From assembly GCF_029203305.1 (NCBI RefSeq), contig NC_089467.1, forward strand, positions 372,001-436,000: a stretch of 64,000 nt of DNA, written 5' to 3'. Below the pieces are notes generated by a model. That model was given only the letters and a program-made list of their open reading frames with translations, made no database searches and was not told the DNA's origin. Source of the stretch: Yamadazyma tenuis (taxonomy: Eukaryota > Ascomycota > Pichiomycetes > Serinales > Debaryomycetaceae). This document shows positions 28,657 through 38,430 of this stretch, piece after piece; the first letter of the stretch is position 1; the number at the start of each line of letters is the position of its first letter. The position numbers and the translations under genes were made by a program.

Positions 28657-29707
28657 GGGAAATTAGACCCTAAAACGTTAATAACCTACATAAGGGCGAG
28701 GTGCTGCGTGGTGCATATGCACAACTACCATAAGGGTCCACACAAAAACCATTCCAGACTAATTAAATCGTCTACTGAGATGAAAAGAATAAACACCGCT
28801 AGTGAAAATGCCACCTTCCCCTGACATGCTTTCGGGCTAATGTCGATGGTTGTACAACTCATTCAGGGTCCAAGAAAATGCCGTACCTCAATCATGTCGC
28901 ACCCCTCAAGACATCGTCAAAATGGGGACTAACTAAAAAATATTCACATCCCGCAAACTCGTAATGGGTGCCTAGCATTTCGCCTCCCCTGCGCGAGAAA
29001 ATAACAAATTGTTGTTGAAAACTCATCCAGGGGTTCATACCAATGTATAGTTAATGCTACTCTGTTTCCCGAACAAGTTATATGATTTCCCGTGTAGGAA
29101 TACTGGCTTCAAAAACAAGGCGCGTAGCCTGGAAACGCGACATTTTCTCACTTGTTTTCATTTCATTCGCACCTTTCGGGCCCTTGCGACATCCTGTCCA
29201 CGTAAATCTATTGATTCTTCAAATTCTCCCAAAACCTATTTATTTTCTTTATAACTTAAATCTCGGTTTTCTTGATTGCTTCACTTCACGTCATTTTCCC
29301 AGCTCTGTAATCCCCATACTTTGGTTGGTTTCGTTGCAAAATACTCGAGCCTTTGTCCTCTATCACCTGCAAATATTGGTCACTGCCTCAGACGCTCTCA
29401 AGATATTTTTAGTGTGAAATTTTATTCTCACAAAACACGAAAGACTAAACCCCCAAAAAACATTTTTCCTACTTCAACCAGCAACCACCTTGATATTGTA
29501 TTTGCTTTTTGTACCCACGTCCAACTTCGTGTGCTGGCCGCTTTTAACTCCTACTTCGCCGATTTCCACTCCAACTCGACTTTTTTCGCCCAAATATCTG
29601 CAAACTGAACACGAGGTCTCGTCCCATCGTTATTGATAAGTTCCTCCCATCGATTCGCCGTATCCCTTCGCTGACTTTTGTTCCTCACAGTCGTTACTCA
29701 CAACACA

Positions 29708-32700
29708 ATGTCGTACTTTCAGCAGCCCTCGTACCAGCGCCGGCCTTCATACCAATCGTATAACTCATATGCTCCTTACAACGGGTCCAATGCCAATTCA
29801 AATTCAAACCTCAACTTACAGCACCCAGGGACGGTCACGCCGGGTACCCCTGGCGACTACTCCATGATCCCGTCCAACTTGATGACATCTCCTGCACCGT
29901 CTCCCCAGTTCAACCCGATTTCTAACTACCAGTCGATGACCAATCTTAATAATTATAACACTTTGGAACAGTTAAACGTATCCAGAACCGTCATCCTCAA
30001 AAATTTAAATGAATCTCTCACATTGTCTCAGTTACTCGACCACATGGACTTTGGCCCCATAGAGTACGTGAAGATGTTTTCCAAGCCTGCCCCCAAGAAC
30101 TTTGAACGCACCGACCCAGAAATCAAGAATTTCAACGTGTGTTTCATCTCATTCATTAACTCCAAGGTGTCCATCAACTTCACCACAAAGTACCAGAACT
30201 TGCACAACCTACAGACTTTGCGAAATGCCTTGAACTCTAAGCATTTGAAAATTACCCTTAACGACAATAAGGTGGTGAACAATGGCTTGAAGGATTTCAT
30301 CAAACTCAAAACATTGAACTTTATTGTGGAATACAATGCCACCCGAGCGTTGTCAGTGTTATTGAAGTATTCCCCGTCTGTACCTTTTGATGATTTGATA
30401 CTGGACTTGAAGGTTTCATTCAAGAAGTTTGGTGACTTTGAGCAGTTTAAAACCGTTGATGTCGAAGGATTCGAAGATTTTGAATCAGATAGTGAAATTC
30501 CAGCCAACCTGAATGACTATAAAGTTTTGGATGTGCAGATCCATTTCCACTCCATAGACTCGGCTGTAAAATGTTATGAAAACTGCTTCAAGCTGATACA
30601 GGCCCATAAGAAAGAGCGTCAAACTGCAAGCCATTTCTTCATAGGTGCTCGGTTTACCAAAGATAGGTGTGAACCTGATCCTGCCAATGCCCAGTCAAAA
30701 TCCAAAACCTTGGACTCGTCTCCGAACCTGGAGAATGAGTTGGTTATAATGCCAAATAAAGGTTTAAATTTGCAAGGTTTTGATTCCACGCCTCCTAAAG
30801 AACCAGAGGACATATACTCCGATCACTCCAACTTGAACTTAAACTCTATCTCAGATGTGGATGAAGATGACGATGATACTTCCTACTTCTTTAACTTCCC
30901 AAGGAATAATTCTCAAGGCTCCAATATGAACTTAAGCTCCATATCCTACCAGCCTCCTTCAATGGCACCTCATTCAACACCTTACTCATCTCATATTCAC
31001 TCTCCTTATATTCCGTTACAACGTAAGATGTCTAATTCAGGAGTTCCATTCCAAAGCCCATTTGTTTCCACCCCACATATCAATTCACCAAACATGAATC
31101 CACCTAATATGAATGGATTTGAGTCTCATGGTTATATGTACAACCCTGACCCTTATAACGTGGGCAACAGAACCATTTATTTGGGGAATTTACACCCACT
31201 GTCGACTGTCGAGGAGATTGCAAATAACGTGAGGGCTGGTGGGTTGGTGGAGTTAATCAAATACTATCCTGAGAAGAGAAATTGTTTTATCACCTTTATT
31301 GACCCTAATATTGCCTTAAAGTTCTACTTGAATCACCAAGTATTACACCAGTTGATTATTCATGGCTATGATATTACCGTGGGATGGGCCAAGACTCATG
31401 CTAGACCTTTATCAAGAGACATTGCCTTGGCAGTAACTGCTGGTGCTTCTAGAAATGTGTATATTGGCATCAAGGTGAATAATGATAAAGATGGTGAACC
31501 TCAAGAGCTGGAAACTAAAATGAACTTGCCAAGTGAACAGCACTTACGTCATGACTTCAGTCATTTTGGTGAGATGGAACAAATCAACTTCTACCATAAC
31601 AACGATTGTGTATTCTTGAACTTTTTGAATATTTCTGATGCTATCAAGCTAGTGGAATTATTTGAAATGAAGAATGAGGAGGCTATTGGGGTAATTACTA
31701 ATGATCCTGGATTCTATGAGAGGTACAGCAATTTCAAAATTAGTTTCGGAAAAGATCGGTGTGGAAATCCTCCAAAGTTCAGTTTTAAGAAAAAACTTGG
31801 AAAGTCCAGACAAAAGATTTACTTTGATGATAGTGCTAGGAAACAACACAGTCCGAATCCCATCACTGATGAAGCGGCCTTGGTTTTCGGTATCATCAAA
31901 GATGATGACTCCAAAGAAAAGGAGTCCAACGATATCCTTGAACCACTGATTGAACCGAAGAAGCCAGGTGTGGTGGCTGACATTGAGGACTCGGAGCAAG
32001 TGAAAACACCTAGCAAGCTCAAGGGCAAGTTTGGTGAAGAGGTCCTGGATGCAGCAGATGACGAGGATGATGATGAAGACGAAGATGAGGACGACGACGA
32101 TGAAGACGACGATATCTCTATAGTCATCGGTTCGGACAACACTTCTTCTACCACGGTAAACAACATCAAGGACAAGCACGAAAAGAAAAAGTTTTACAAC
32201 AATTTGGTCAACACTTCTGACTCGTTCATTCCTTTGAAGCCCAAGAATGGTTCATATTCCAACTCTAACTCGAATTCTACTTCAAACTCCAACCATAATG
32301 GATACTCGGGTTCTAGGCATAAACACCGTCCAGCACCAGTCTCGGTTCCTCAAACACCGAATGGATTCATGGGACATTCTCACTACGGCCCCCCACCCCA
32401 TCCAATGGCAGCATCTCCATACCAATCGCATCCTCACCAAATGTCTCCTCATCCTCATCAAATGTCGCCTCACCCATATCCTCATCCTGGCCAAGTCCAA
32501 GTTCATGGACATCCAGGACGTCCTCAATACGTTCAAAGATCCAACTCTAATTACAGCTACTACCAACCTCAGATGCCTTTCAGCCCCCAACAGTATCCGA
32601 TGCCCCCATCTCCAATGTCAGGAGGACACTTGGTTTTCCAAGGACCACCTCCTCCAGTTCAGCAGATGTATTATGATAGCAGTCCAACCCGAAGCTCATT

Positions 32701-32812
32701 TAGTGGATCACAAGTGATGGCACAGTACTTGGCTAAGTCTCAATCAGATGATATGTTTTATCAGCCCCATGTGGTTTATGATGTTGATGAACGGAGAAGA
32801 ACCAAAAAGTGA
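29708..32812 (+). CDS. MRN1: Multi-RRM RNA-binding protein Mrn1
   Basis: A 1034-residue RNA-binding protein of the Mrn1 type. The N-terminus is Tyr/Ser/Asn/Gln-rich (SYQSYNSYAPYNGSNAN). A first RRM starts near residue 96 (TVILKNLNES) and is followed by a divergent RRM-like block. A well-conserved RRM lies near 488 (RTIYLGNLHPLSTVEEI, NCFITFI, VGWAK) and another near 590 (NVYIGIKV, DCVFLNFL). A highly acidic Asp/Glu run near residue 790 and a His/Pro/Gln/Met-rich tail complete it. Low-complexity ends suggest condensation into granules, which is inference. Long pyrimidine-rich leader upstream. Confidence 0.9.
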   Translation: MSYFQQPSYQRRPSYQSYNSYAPYNGSNANSNSNLNLQHPGTVTPGTPGDYSMIPSNLMTSPAPSPQFNPISNYQSMTNLNNYNTLEQLNVSRTVILKNLNESLTLSQLLDHMDFGPIEYVKMFSKPAPKNFERTDPEIKNFNVCFISFINSKVSINFTTKYQNLHNLQTLRNALNSKHLKITLNDNKVVNNGLKDFIKLKTLNFIVEYNATRALSVLLKYSPSVPFDDLILDLKVSFKKFGDFEQFKTVDVEGFEDFESDSEIPANLNDYKVLDVQIHFHSIDSAVKCYENCFKLIQAHKKERQTASHFFIGARFTKDRCEPDPANAQSKSKTLDSSPNLENELVIMPNKGLNLQGFDSTPPKEPEDIYSDHSNLNLNSISDVDEDDDDTSYFFNFPRNNSQGSNMNLSSISYQPPSMAPHSTPYSSHIHSPYIPLQRKMSNSGVPFQSPFVSTPHINSPNMNPPNMNGFESHGYMYNPDPYNVGNRTIYLGNLHPLSTVEEIANNVRAGGLVELIKYYPEKRNCFITFIDPNIALKFYLNHQVLHQLIIHGYDITVGWAKTHARPLSRDIALAVTAGASRNVYIGIKVNNDKDGEPQELETKMNLPSEQHLRHDFSHFGEMEQINFYHNNDCVFLNFLNISDAIKLVELFEMKNEEAIGVITNDPGFYERYSNFKISFGKDRCGNPPKFSFKKKLGKSRQKIYFDDSARKQHSPNPITDEAALVFGIIKDDDSKEKESNDILEPLIEPKKPGVVADIEDSEQVKTPSKLKGKFGEEVLDAADDEDDDEDEDEDDDDEDDDISIVIGSDNTSSTTVNNIKDKHEKKKFYNNLVNTSDSFIPLKPKNGSYSNSNSNSTSNSNHNGYSGSRHKHRPAPVSVPQTPNGFMGHSHYGPPPHPMAASPYQSHPHQMSPHPHQMSPHPYPHPGQVQVHGHPGRPQYVQRSNSNYSYYQPQMPFSPQQYPMPPSPMSGGHLVFQGPPPPVQQMYYDSSPTRSSFSGSQVMAQYLAKSQSDDMFYQPHVVYDVDERRRTKK

Positions 32813-32905
32813 GATTTCTTAGCAGGCTTTACGTAAACTGGATTTACCCGTTAAATCTGAGTAATCATGAATATATCACATCCTAATTATTAAATTCTTT
32901 GTCTC

Positions 32906-34414
32906 TTATACACCTATAACTACTCCTAAAGTCCCTAGTGCTCCAATAACGGTTCCAAAAATCACTCCAGACCATAGCCAAATGGTTTCTGTCTTGGATA
33001 TTTCGTCTTTAAGGATCTTCAATTTGAAAAGGTAGGGGAACACCATACACAAGGCAAAGCACACGGAAGAACCAAAAAATGCAACGACTTTGCCAAACGA
33101 CTTCACCATCAAGCTGACTCCCAACGAAAGTACCACGTACAATACTCGGGCACTAAGCTTTTTGACTATGTCCACTATCGTCATCTTCTCTTTGTTCAAT
33201 TCAAAGTAGTTTTCGTATGTGGTGATTATAGGTTTTGCCAAAAGAGGCATCTTCAGCATTGGTAGGATCCCCATTATAATCAAAAAACACGGCTTTACAA
33301 ACTCTGGATAATTATCGTTACTCATGATGTTTTTTATCAACACATCTTGACATTCCATCCCAAACATAAGTAAACCAATCAACGCAATCGCGTAATCCAC
33401 AATCACCGTGAAAGTAAAAGAAATGCCACAGCTCCTTTCATACTTAAAACTGTGTTTCATATCTTTATAGAGTTCGGGAAACACTGGGTGGCCTCCCCAT
33501 GGGGCCATGAACATCCCTATACTGAGCAAAACATCCACTACTGACCCGTTGGTTGGGAATAGGTTAATAGGCATTGGGTTGATTAAAGATCCGGGTGAAT
33601 CAGGGGTGGTGAAACCACAAATGAATATCAACACCACCATCGTAAATACACTAGCCACACCGGCCAAGCTGGACATTGACAAGTAGTTCAAGGGCACAAA
33701 TGTCAAAAAGAACATCACCGTATAGATGATAACTTTGAAAGTGCTCTCACTCAATGGGAATAAAACTGCAAAAGAGGAACTGAAAAGAAGCGACAACGAA
33801 ATCAACGCTCCGGTGATGTCGAACATGAAGAAGGACGTGATTGCCAACTGGGCTCCGGGACCGTAAGCATATCCGGCAATATCACCATAGGTCACCAAAT
33901 GAGGTTTCTTCCTTAATATCTCTCCAAGAATACGAGCCGTATGCACCGTCACCAGATAGCACCCTACTATCATCATGGTGCCTATAACCACACCACTAAG
34001 TCGTAAGGCGTATGGTAATGACAATAAAGCGATTCCAATTAACACATTGATCGAATTGAATACAGTTTGAGGAAGAGTCGAATTACCAGTAATGATAGTA
34101 TAACTGGATATAATACTCCCACGTCGACTCTTATTAGCGGGAAGCCGGATAAGTCCAGTGGTCTCATTCATAGTTCCCTCTTCCTCTAAGACGTCCTCCT
34201 CATAAATGCTGGAATTCGATAACACATCGACATTCTGGCCCGTGAAGGATTGAGAGCGTTTGAACGAGGAAAGGAAGTTATTGAGGCTATTGGTATGTGC
34301 GTTGGCCAGGATCAGGTTAGGACTTGAGCTGAGCCCATTCCTCGTGCCAGTACCAATGTAATCTGACACCGAAGAGTTTCTCGATATTCTGGAGTGAGAA
34401 CTTGTCCTAGACAT
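32906..34414 (-). CDS. AVT1: Vacuolar amino acid transporter Avt1
   Basis: H+-coupled amino acid antiporter of the AAAP family on the vacuole. The 502-residue protein has a long Ser/Asn-rich cytosolic N-terminus (about 115 residues) and then about ten to eleven membrane segments. TM1 carries the family motif (STLPQTVFNSINVLIGIALLSLPYAL), followed by YGDIAGYAYGP and MFMAPWGGHPVFPELYKDM. This is the Avt1 pattern; Avt3/4 and Avt5-7 have different N-termini. The start is the ATG at 34414, and the promoter is shared with the APSES gene. Confidence 0.88.
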   Translation of the reverse strand: MSRTSSHSRISRNSSVSDYIGTGTRNGLSSSPNLILANAHTNSLNNFLSSFKRSQSFTGQNVDVLSNSSIYEEDVLEEEGTMNETTGLIRLPANKSRRGSIISSYTIITGNSTLPQTVFNSINVLIGIALLSLPYALRLSGVVIGTMMIVGCYLVTVHTARILGEILRKKPHLVTYGDIAGYAYGPGAQLAITSFFMFDITGALISLSLLFSSSFAVLFPLSESTFKVIIYTVMFFLTFVPLNYLSMSSLAGVASVFTMVVLIFICGFTTPDSPGSLINPMPINLFPTNGSVVDVLLSIGMFMAPWGGHPVFPELYKDMKHSFKYERSCGISFTFTVIVDYAIALIGLLMFGMECQDVLIKNIMSNDNYPEFVKPCFLIIMGILPMLKMPLLAKPIITTYENYFELNKEKMTIVDIVKKLSARVLYVVLSLGVSLMVKSFGKVVAFFGSSVCFALCMVFPYLFKLKILKDEISKTETIWLWSGVIFGTVIGALGTLGVVIGV

Positions 34415-35399
34415 CGGGCTAGGTCGTTATCAGCGATTTTTTCCACTTCGCATCGATATTTTTTGACCGAAATTGAATCAGAAAATAATTCAATATTATC
34501 CCTGTCTAAGGGTCCACTAAAGTATCGAACACACAATTATGGGCGAGCTACCGTTTCAAGTTTCCTTATCCACAATAGGCTTCGGTATTTTCTCGTAATT
34601 ATCATTAGAGCCTTCGTTCCCCTTTTTTTCCTGTGGGTGAGCTTCCCGGGCACGCTGTCGACCGTGGAACTTGCTAATCCAAGTCCCCAACCACGGTTCA
34701 ACTATAGGCGAGGTTTTCGTCAGAATTTCAATTACGGGTCAGCTCTTGGCTACCTTTTTCAGGAAATCCCTACTGCAAAGCGAGGTGCTCCTTGTTACCG
34801 TCGTGTTCTTACTCTATCTCATACTATATTTGTCATGTGCACAGGATGTGCATTGTTGGTGAATTAATGTAAGGGTCCTATTGTGATGCCCATCACTTCC
34901 CAATTAAGGGTCGGGTTCTTTGTTTTCGTATGCTGGTAAGGACAACCCGAAAATTAGGCTGCGAAAAAGAGCTGCACTCAGGAAGTTCAAACTCATCGGT
35001 TCTTGTGGTGACCACAATACCAACTCCAGGAGCTAGAGAATACAAACACAAGAGATGATAATATTAGCTCGGATATGGCTATAATTTCATCACTGAGTTT
35101 TGCTAAATTCTAGGTTCTTGACTGAAATATTGGCCATGCATCAACTTGCATGAGTCTCTGATAAAAAATTACCAGTTTCCTAAACCGACTGATCTGATCC
35201 CATCTTGTTTTTGTGAACCCTTTATTAATTCCAATTTACAAAAAAATCTATACGCCTGGCCTGTTTCTTTTTACCTTGATCTAGAATAGGAGCTGAATCC
35301 TACGATCCTTACCCGTATCTGAAACCGAGTCCTGTGAATTTTGCTACATTTTATTTAAAGGCTTAAGTCTATGGATTGGTGAGAGTTTCAACATCACAT
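34415..35399. other. Divergent intergenic region AVT1-APSES gene
   Basis: About 985 bases without a supportable gene. It is AT-rich with T-runs and pyrimidine tracts. Long promoters and leaders are usual for APSES regulators such as EFG1. No repeat or RNA gene was recognised. Confidence 0.5.
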
Positions 35400-36578
35400 A
35401 TGACCGTCAAGTTAAAAGGGATTCAATCCATAGCCCCTGTCTTTGATGAAATCTCGGAAGCAGTCAGTGAACCCATCACCCCTATCACTTTGGACAACCC
35501 AGACTCACACATGGATTCCCCCTCTACATTAAACCCCATGAGATACACCAACTCGTTAGTGCTAGGAAGCATCAACGAGTCCAAGTCATCCCAGAGACCT
35601 GAAGCTACTGCCGGTGATGAACAGGTGTACGACTCGAGAGCTGAGTTATCCATGACGTCCGATGCTGAAACTCATGCTTTGCACCATTTTGATCATGGAA
35701 TAGAAGCTTTGAAACCTGACCTGAATTCCTACCCAACTCAATACCTGGAACCCTACTACTCTATTCATGATAATACTGACCATACCAGACCTTACAACTA
35801 CCATCATCAGAATTTCAGCACCTATCAGCCAAGCTTCATGGAATCCAGTCCTAACCAGTGTCTGTTTGTTGGCACCCCATCTCCAACTACTTACCACCAG
35901 TCGAATGACCACAATAGCTTTGCCCTGGAAATGAACACACAAGAGCATTTAGATGGAGAAGTTGCAGCTGATAACACCCCAAACACACCTTTTCTGTATC
36001 AACAGCATCACCCTTTTGACCTTGTGGTAGCCTCTTCTAGCCAGTTCACAAAGCAAGAATCACCAGCAGAGCCTTATTCCCACAAACAACAAAACTCAAA
36101 TACCTCGACCTTGAGCTATTGTTCGAGACTGAGCAATTTCACCAGACGCTCTAGTAATACCACCAACGCAAGTAAACAGGAAGATGAGCATAAGCCGTTG
36201 ATTTCTACGGTTTATTGGGATGACGAAAGTACCATCTGCTATCAGGTGGAAGTCAACGGAGTGTTGGTGTCCAGAAGAAGTGATACCAATTACGTGAATG
36301 GCACCAAACTTCTCAATGCGGCAGGCTTGAGTAGGGGAAAAAGAGACGGAATGCTTAAACTGGAGAGACAAAAGACCATTGTGAAGGTGGGCTCTATGAA
36401 CTTGAAAGGTGTTTGGTTACCCTATGATAGGGCTTATGAAATTGCTAGAAACCAAGGCATAATTGACTTGTTGTATCCATTATTACGGAGAGACTTGGTT
36501 GAGTTTTTCAACCATGAAGGAGCACATCTTAGGAGAGGTGATGATTTTGAGGTACCCATCTCCACGTATATTAATTAA
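35400..36578 (+). CDS. APSES transcription factor, Efg1/Efh1 type
   Basis: A 392-residue transcription factor with an APSES DNA-binding domain at about residues 270-375. Its motifs TVYWDDESTICYQVEVN, VNGTKLLN, RGKRDGMLK, VVKVGSMNLKGVWLPYDRA-type and LLYPLL align with the Efg1/StuA group. The N-terminal two-thirds is polar, rich in Gln, His, Asn and Ser, typical of an activation region. Unlike Efg1, almost nothing follows the APSES domain (about 20 residues). The ATG at 35400 (MTVKLKG) is the first in frame. It may be EFH1 or a short EFG1 paralogue; in related yeasts these factors control morphogenesis and switching. Confidence 0.85.
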   Translation: MTVKLKGIQSIAPVFDEISEAVSEPITPITLDNPDSHMDSPSTLNPMRYTNSLVLGSINESKSSQRPEATAGDEQVYDSRAELSMTSDAETHALHHFDHGIEALKPDLNSYPTQYLEPYYSIHDNTDHTRPYNYHHQNFSTYQPSFMESSPNQCLFVGTPSPTTYHQSNDHNSFALEMNTQEHLDGEVAADNTPNTPFLYQQHHPFDLVVASSSQFTKQESPAEPYSHKQQNSNTSTLSYCSRLSNFTRRSSNTTNASKQEDEHKPLISTVYWDDESTICYQVEVNGVLVSRRSDTNYVNGTKLLNAAGLSRGKRDGMLKLERQKTIVKVGSMNLKGVWLPYDRAYEIARNQGIIDLLYPLLRRDLVEFFNHEGAHLRRGDDFEVPISTYIN

Positions 36579-36695
36579 AGAGCTTTCTTCTCCTCGTCTG
36601 TGTTATTAAGTATGAACGCACGCTAATATTCATACTATTTATGTATTTTTCGTCAAGAAACTATACCTATATACTCAAAGCGCATACAAATAAAC

Positions 36696-38324
36696 TTAGG
36701 TGGTCCTGGTTGATGGAACGAGATTCCCCCTCTTAAATTGCTCCAATTCAATACTTTGATAGAGGGCTTTGAAGGTTCCTTTTCCAAATCCTTGGTGGTG
36801 GTGTCTTTGAATAATTTCAAGAAATATCGTGGGTCTATCACCAAGTGGTTTAGTGAAAATCTGTAAGAGATAGGCACAAACCTTGGTTTTCGGGTTTCTT
36901 GTGGTTACATCATAATCCACTAAAATGTTCAACTTTCTCAAGGTTTCAAAGTCTTCAATAAGCCTAATGTCATCGTGTTGAAGTCTTCTACTCAATGTTT
37001 CATAGTACTTAGAAGATATTTCGTTGAACTTGACACCATTTGCTTTCATTGAAGAAACCGTGTCGATGATATTGAAGGTTCTCATAGCAATATGCTGAAT
37101 ACCAGGACCACCATTGAAGTCATTGAACTCTTCAATCTGTCCCTTCATTTTTCCCTCTGAGGGTTCATTGATTGGCATTTTGATTTTGCCGTTACTCGAT
37201 GCAACTACAAATGAGTTCAATGAAGAGTTCTCTGTGGCAATTTCTGTGTCATCAACAGACCAAAACTTGTGAAAGCCGAACATTTTGGCATACAACTTTG
37301 CTTGTGTAATCATTTGGTTCCAAGAATAGTTCTCAACACAATGGTCAATGGTGTAGAGCATGACAGGAGTATTCCCCGTGTCTGCACACTCCTCAACTGG
37401 ATCAATGTATCCAGGAAGATAGCTTCCTTGATAGTTGATATTCTCCACGAGAGTGTGGTGAATGTCGGTATCGGGAATTCCAACTGTAGCAAGCTTCATG
37501 GATCCATACTGATCAAAGAATACTTTGGGAGTCTTGATAACCACGGCTCCGGCTTTAACGGCTTTGTCGAAAATTCGGTCCACATCAACAACTTCAAAAG
37601 ACATGTCCATTACTCCTTCCCCATGGTATGTCAAGTAGTTAGAGATCAAGAACGAATCCATCAAGTCGTGAATCGTGAGGGTAGAATACTGAGAAACATC
37701 AGCAGTAAGTCTTTCAAAAAGCTTCATCATTCCCCCATATTGAGATGTACTTCTAATCTGGTTTAATATTTGTTGTTTCTTGTCCTCGTTGATGACCAAG
37801 CTTTCTTCCAAAGAGTTACCAATCACTTTTTCAACCATTGCAAACATTTGGTTATTGATAGAAATAAGCTTATCTTCCAATATCTGGGCTGTCGTCTGAC
37901 TCCAAGTCTCATAGGTTGCAGGAAGCATACTCGGGTTTTCATCACAGGCTTTTAATGGGGAGATAAACTCAATGATAATCTGACCATTTTTGACCACATG
38001 AGAGGAAACAACACGAGAACCTGTCTCCAACCCTCGGTAAGCAATTTCTTGGAACCCCATGGACATCAGGAACAATCTAGCGATCTGCTTGGCATTGGAA
38101 GTGGTATACTTCAAATGGTGAAATCCCAAAAACCCATCTTGGGCAGTCTTTTGATTTGTGTATCCATCCAACAAAAGCTCATTCACAGATGAGTCAAAAA
38201 GAGGATCATATCTGTTGTCAGCAGGAAAAAAGGGCAATTGCTCGAGCATATATTTGATTTCGGTGGCTCCAAAATCGGGTATAATAGCCAGAGAGTCTGA
38301 CTGGTTGTTGATTTCAACTACCAT
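36696..38324 (-). CDS. HPD1: 4-hydroxyphenylpyruvate dioxygenase with insertion
   Basis: Fe(II) enzyme converting 4-hydroxyphenylpyruvate to homogentisate in tyrosine breakdown. At 542 residues it is much longer than usual (about 380-400). The extra length is an N-terminal extension of about 60 residues and an insertion at about 129-231 inside the N-terminal half-domain (between FISPLKACDE and TYHGEGVMD). The metal ligands are present: His328 (TIDH), His411 (GIQHIAMRT) and Glu503 (FLEIIQRHHHQGFGKG), so activity is plausible. The first ATG is at 38324. It lies just downstream of three RTA1-family genes on the same strand. Whether the insertion is spread through the clade cannot be told here. 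Confidence 0.88.
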   Translation of the reverse strand: MVVEINNQSDSLAIIPDFGATEIKYMLEQLPFFPADNRYDPLFDSSVNELLLDGYTNQKTAQDGFLGFHHLKYTTSNAKQIARLFLMSMGFQEIAYRGLETGSRVVSSHVVKNGQIIIEFISPLKACDENPSMLPATYETWSQTTAQILEDKLISINNQMFAMVEKVIGNSLEESLVINEDKKQQILNQIRSTSQYGGMMKLFERLTADVSQYSTLTIHDLMDSFLISNYLTYHGEGVMDMSFEVVDVDRIFDKAVKAGAVVIKTPKVFFDQYGSMKLATVGIPDTDIHHTLVENINYQGSYLPGYIDPVEECADTGNTPVMLYTIDHCVENYSWNQMITQAKLYAKMFGFHKFWSVDDTEIATENSSLNSFVVASSNGKIKMPINEPSEGKMKGQIEEFNDFNGGPGIQHIAMRTFNIIDTVSSMKANGVKFNEISSKYYETLSRRLQHDDIRLIEDFETLRKLNILVDYDVTTRNPKTKVCAYLLQIFTKPLGDRPTIFLEIIQRHHHQGFGKGTFKALYQSIELEQFKRGNLVPSTRTT

Positions 38325-38430
38325 GTCAGATATAACGTTCAAACGAGTGGGAACGCTTTGTGGATTTTACAAATCGAGATTTTCGCAGCCAATAAGTAAA
38401 CATATTATTCTTGTAACTACACATATAGTT

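Larger units (their letters stand above)
27811..29707. other. 1.9-kb divergent intergenic region GSP1-MRN1
   Basis: The largest gap in the window. It holds a GTCACGTG box at 27946-27953, a block of GATC-containing 15-base periodic repeats at 28523-28567, and a CCG-N2-CGG dyad inside a 7-bp inverted repeat at 28641-28656. A long pyrimidine-rich stretch before MRN1 (about 29450-29700) is probably its leader. Open frames of 80-110 codons occur but show no family features, and I reject them as genes. No tRNA or snoRNA was recognised. Confidence 0.6.

Noticed and set aside
28137..28824. Two forward frames of 80-100 codons in the GSP1-MRN1 region
   Set aside because: Composition is irregular, no domain or conserved motif is visible, and the frames overlap the repeat block.
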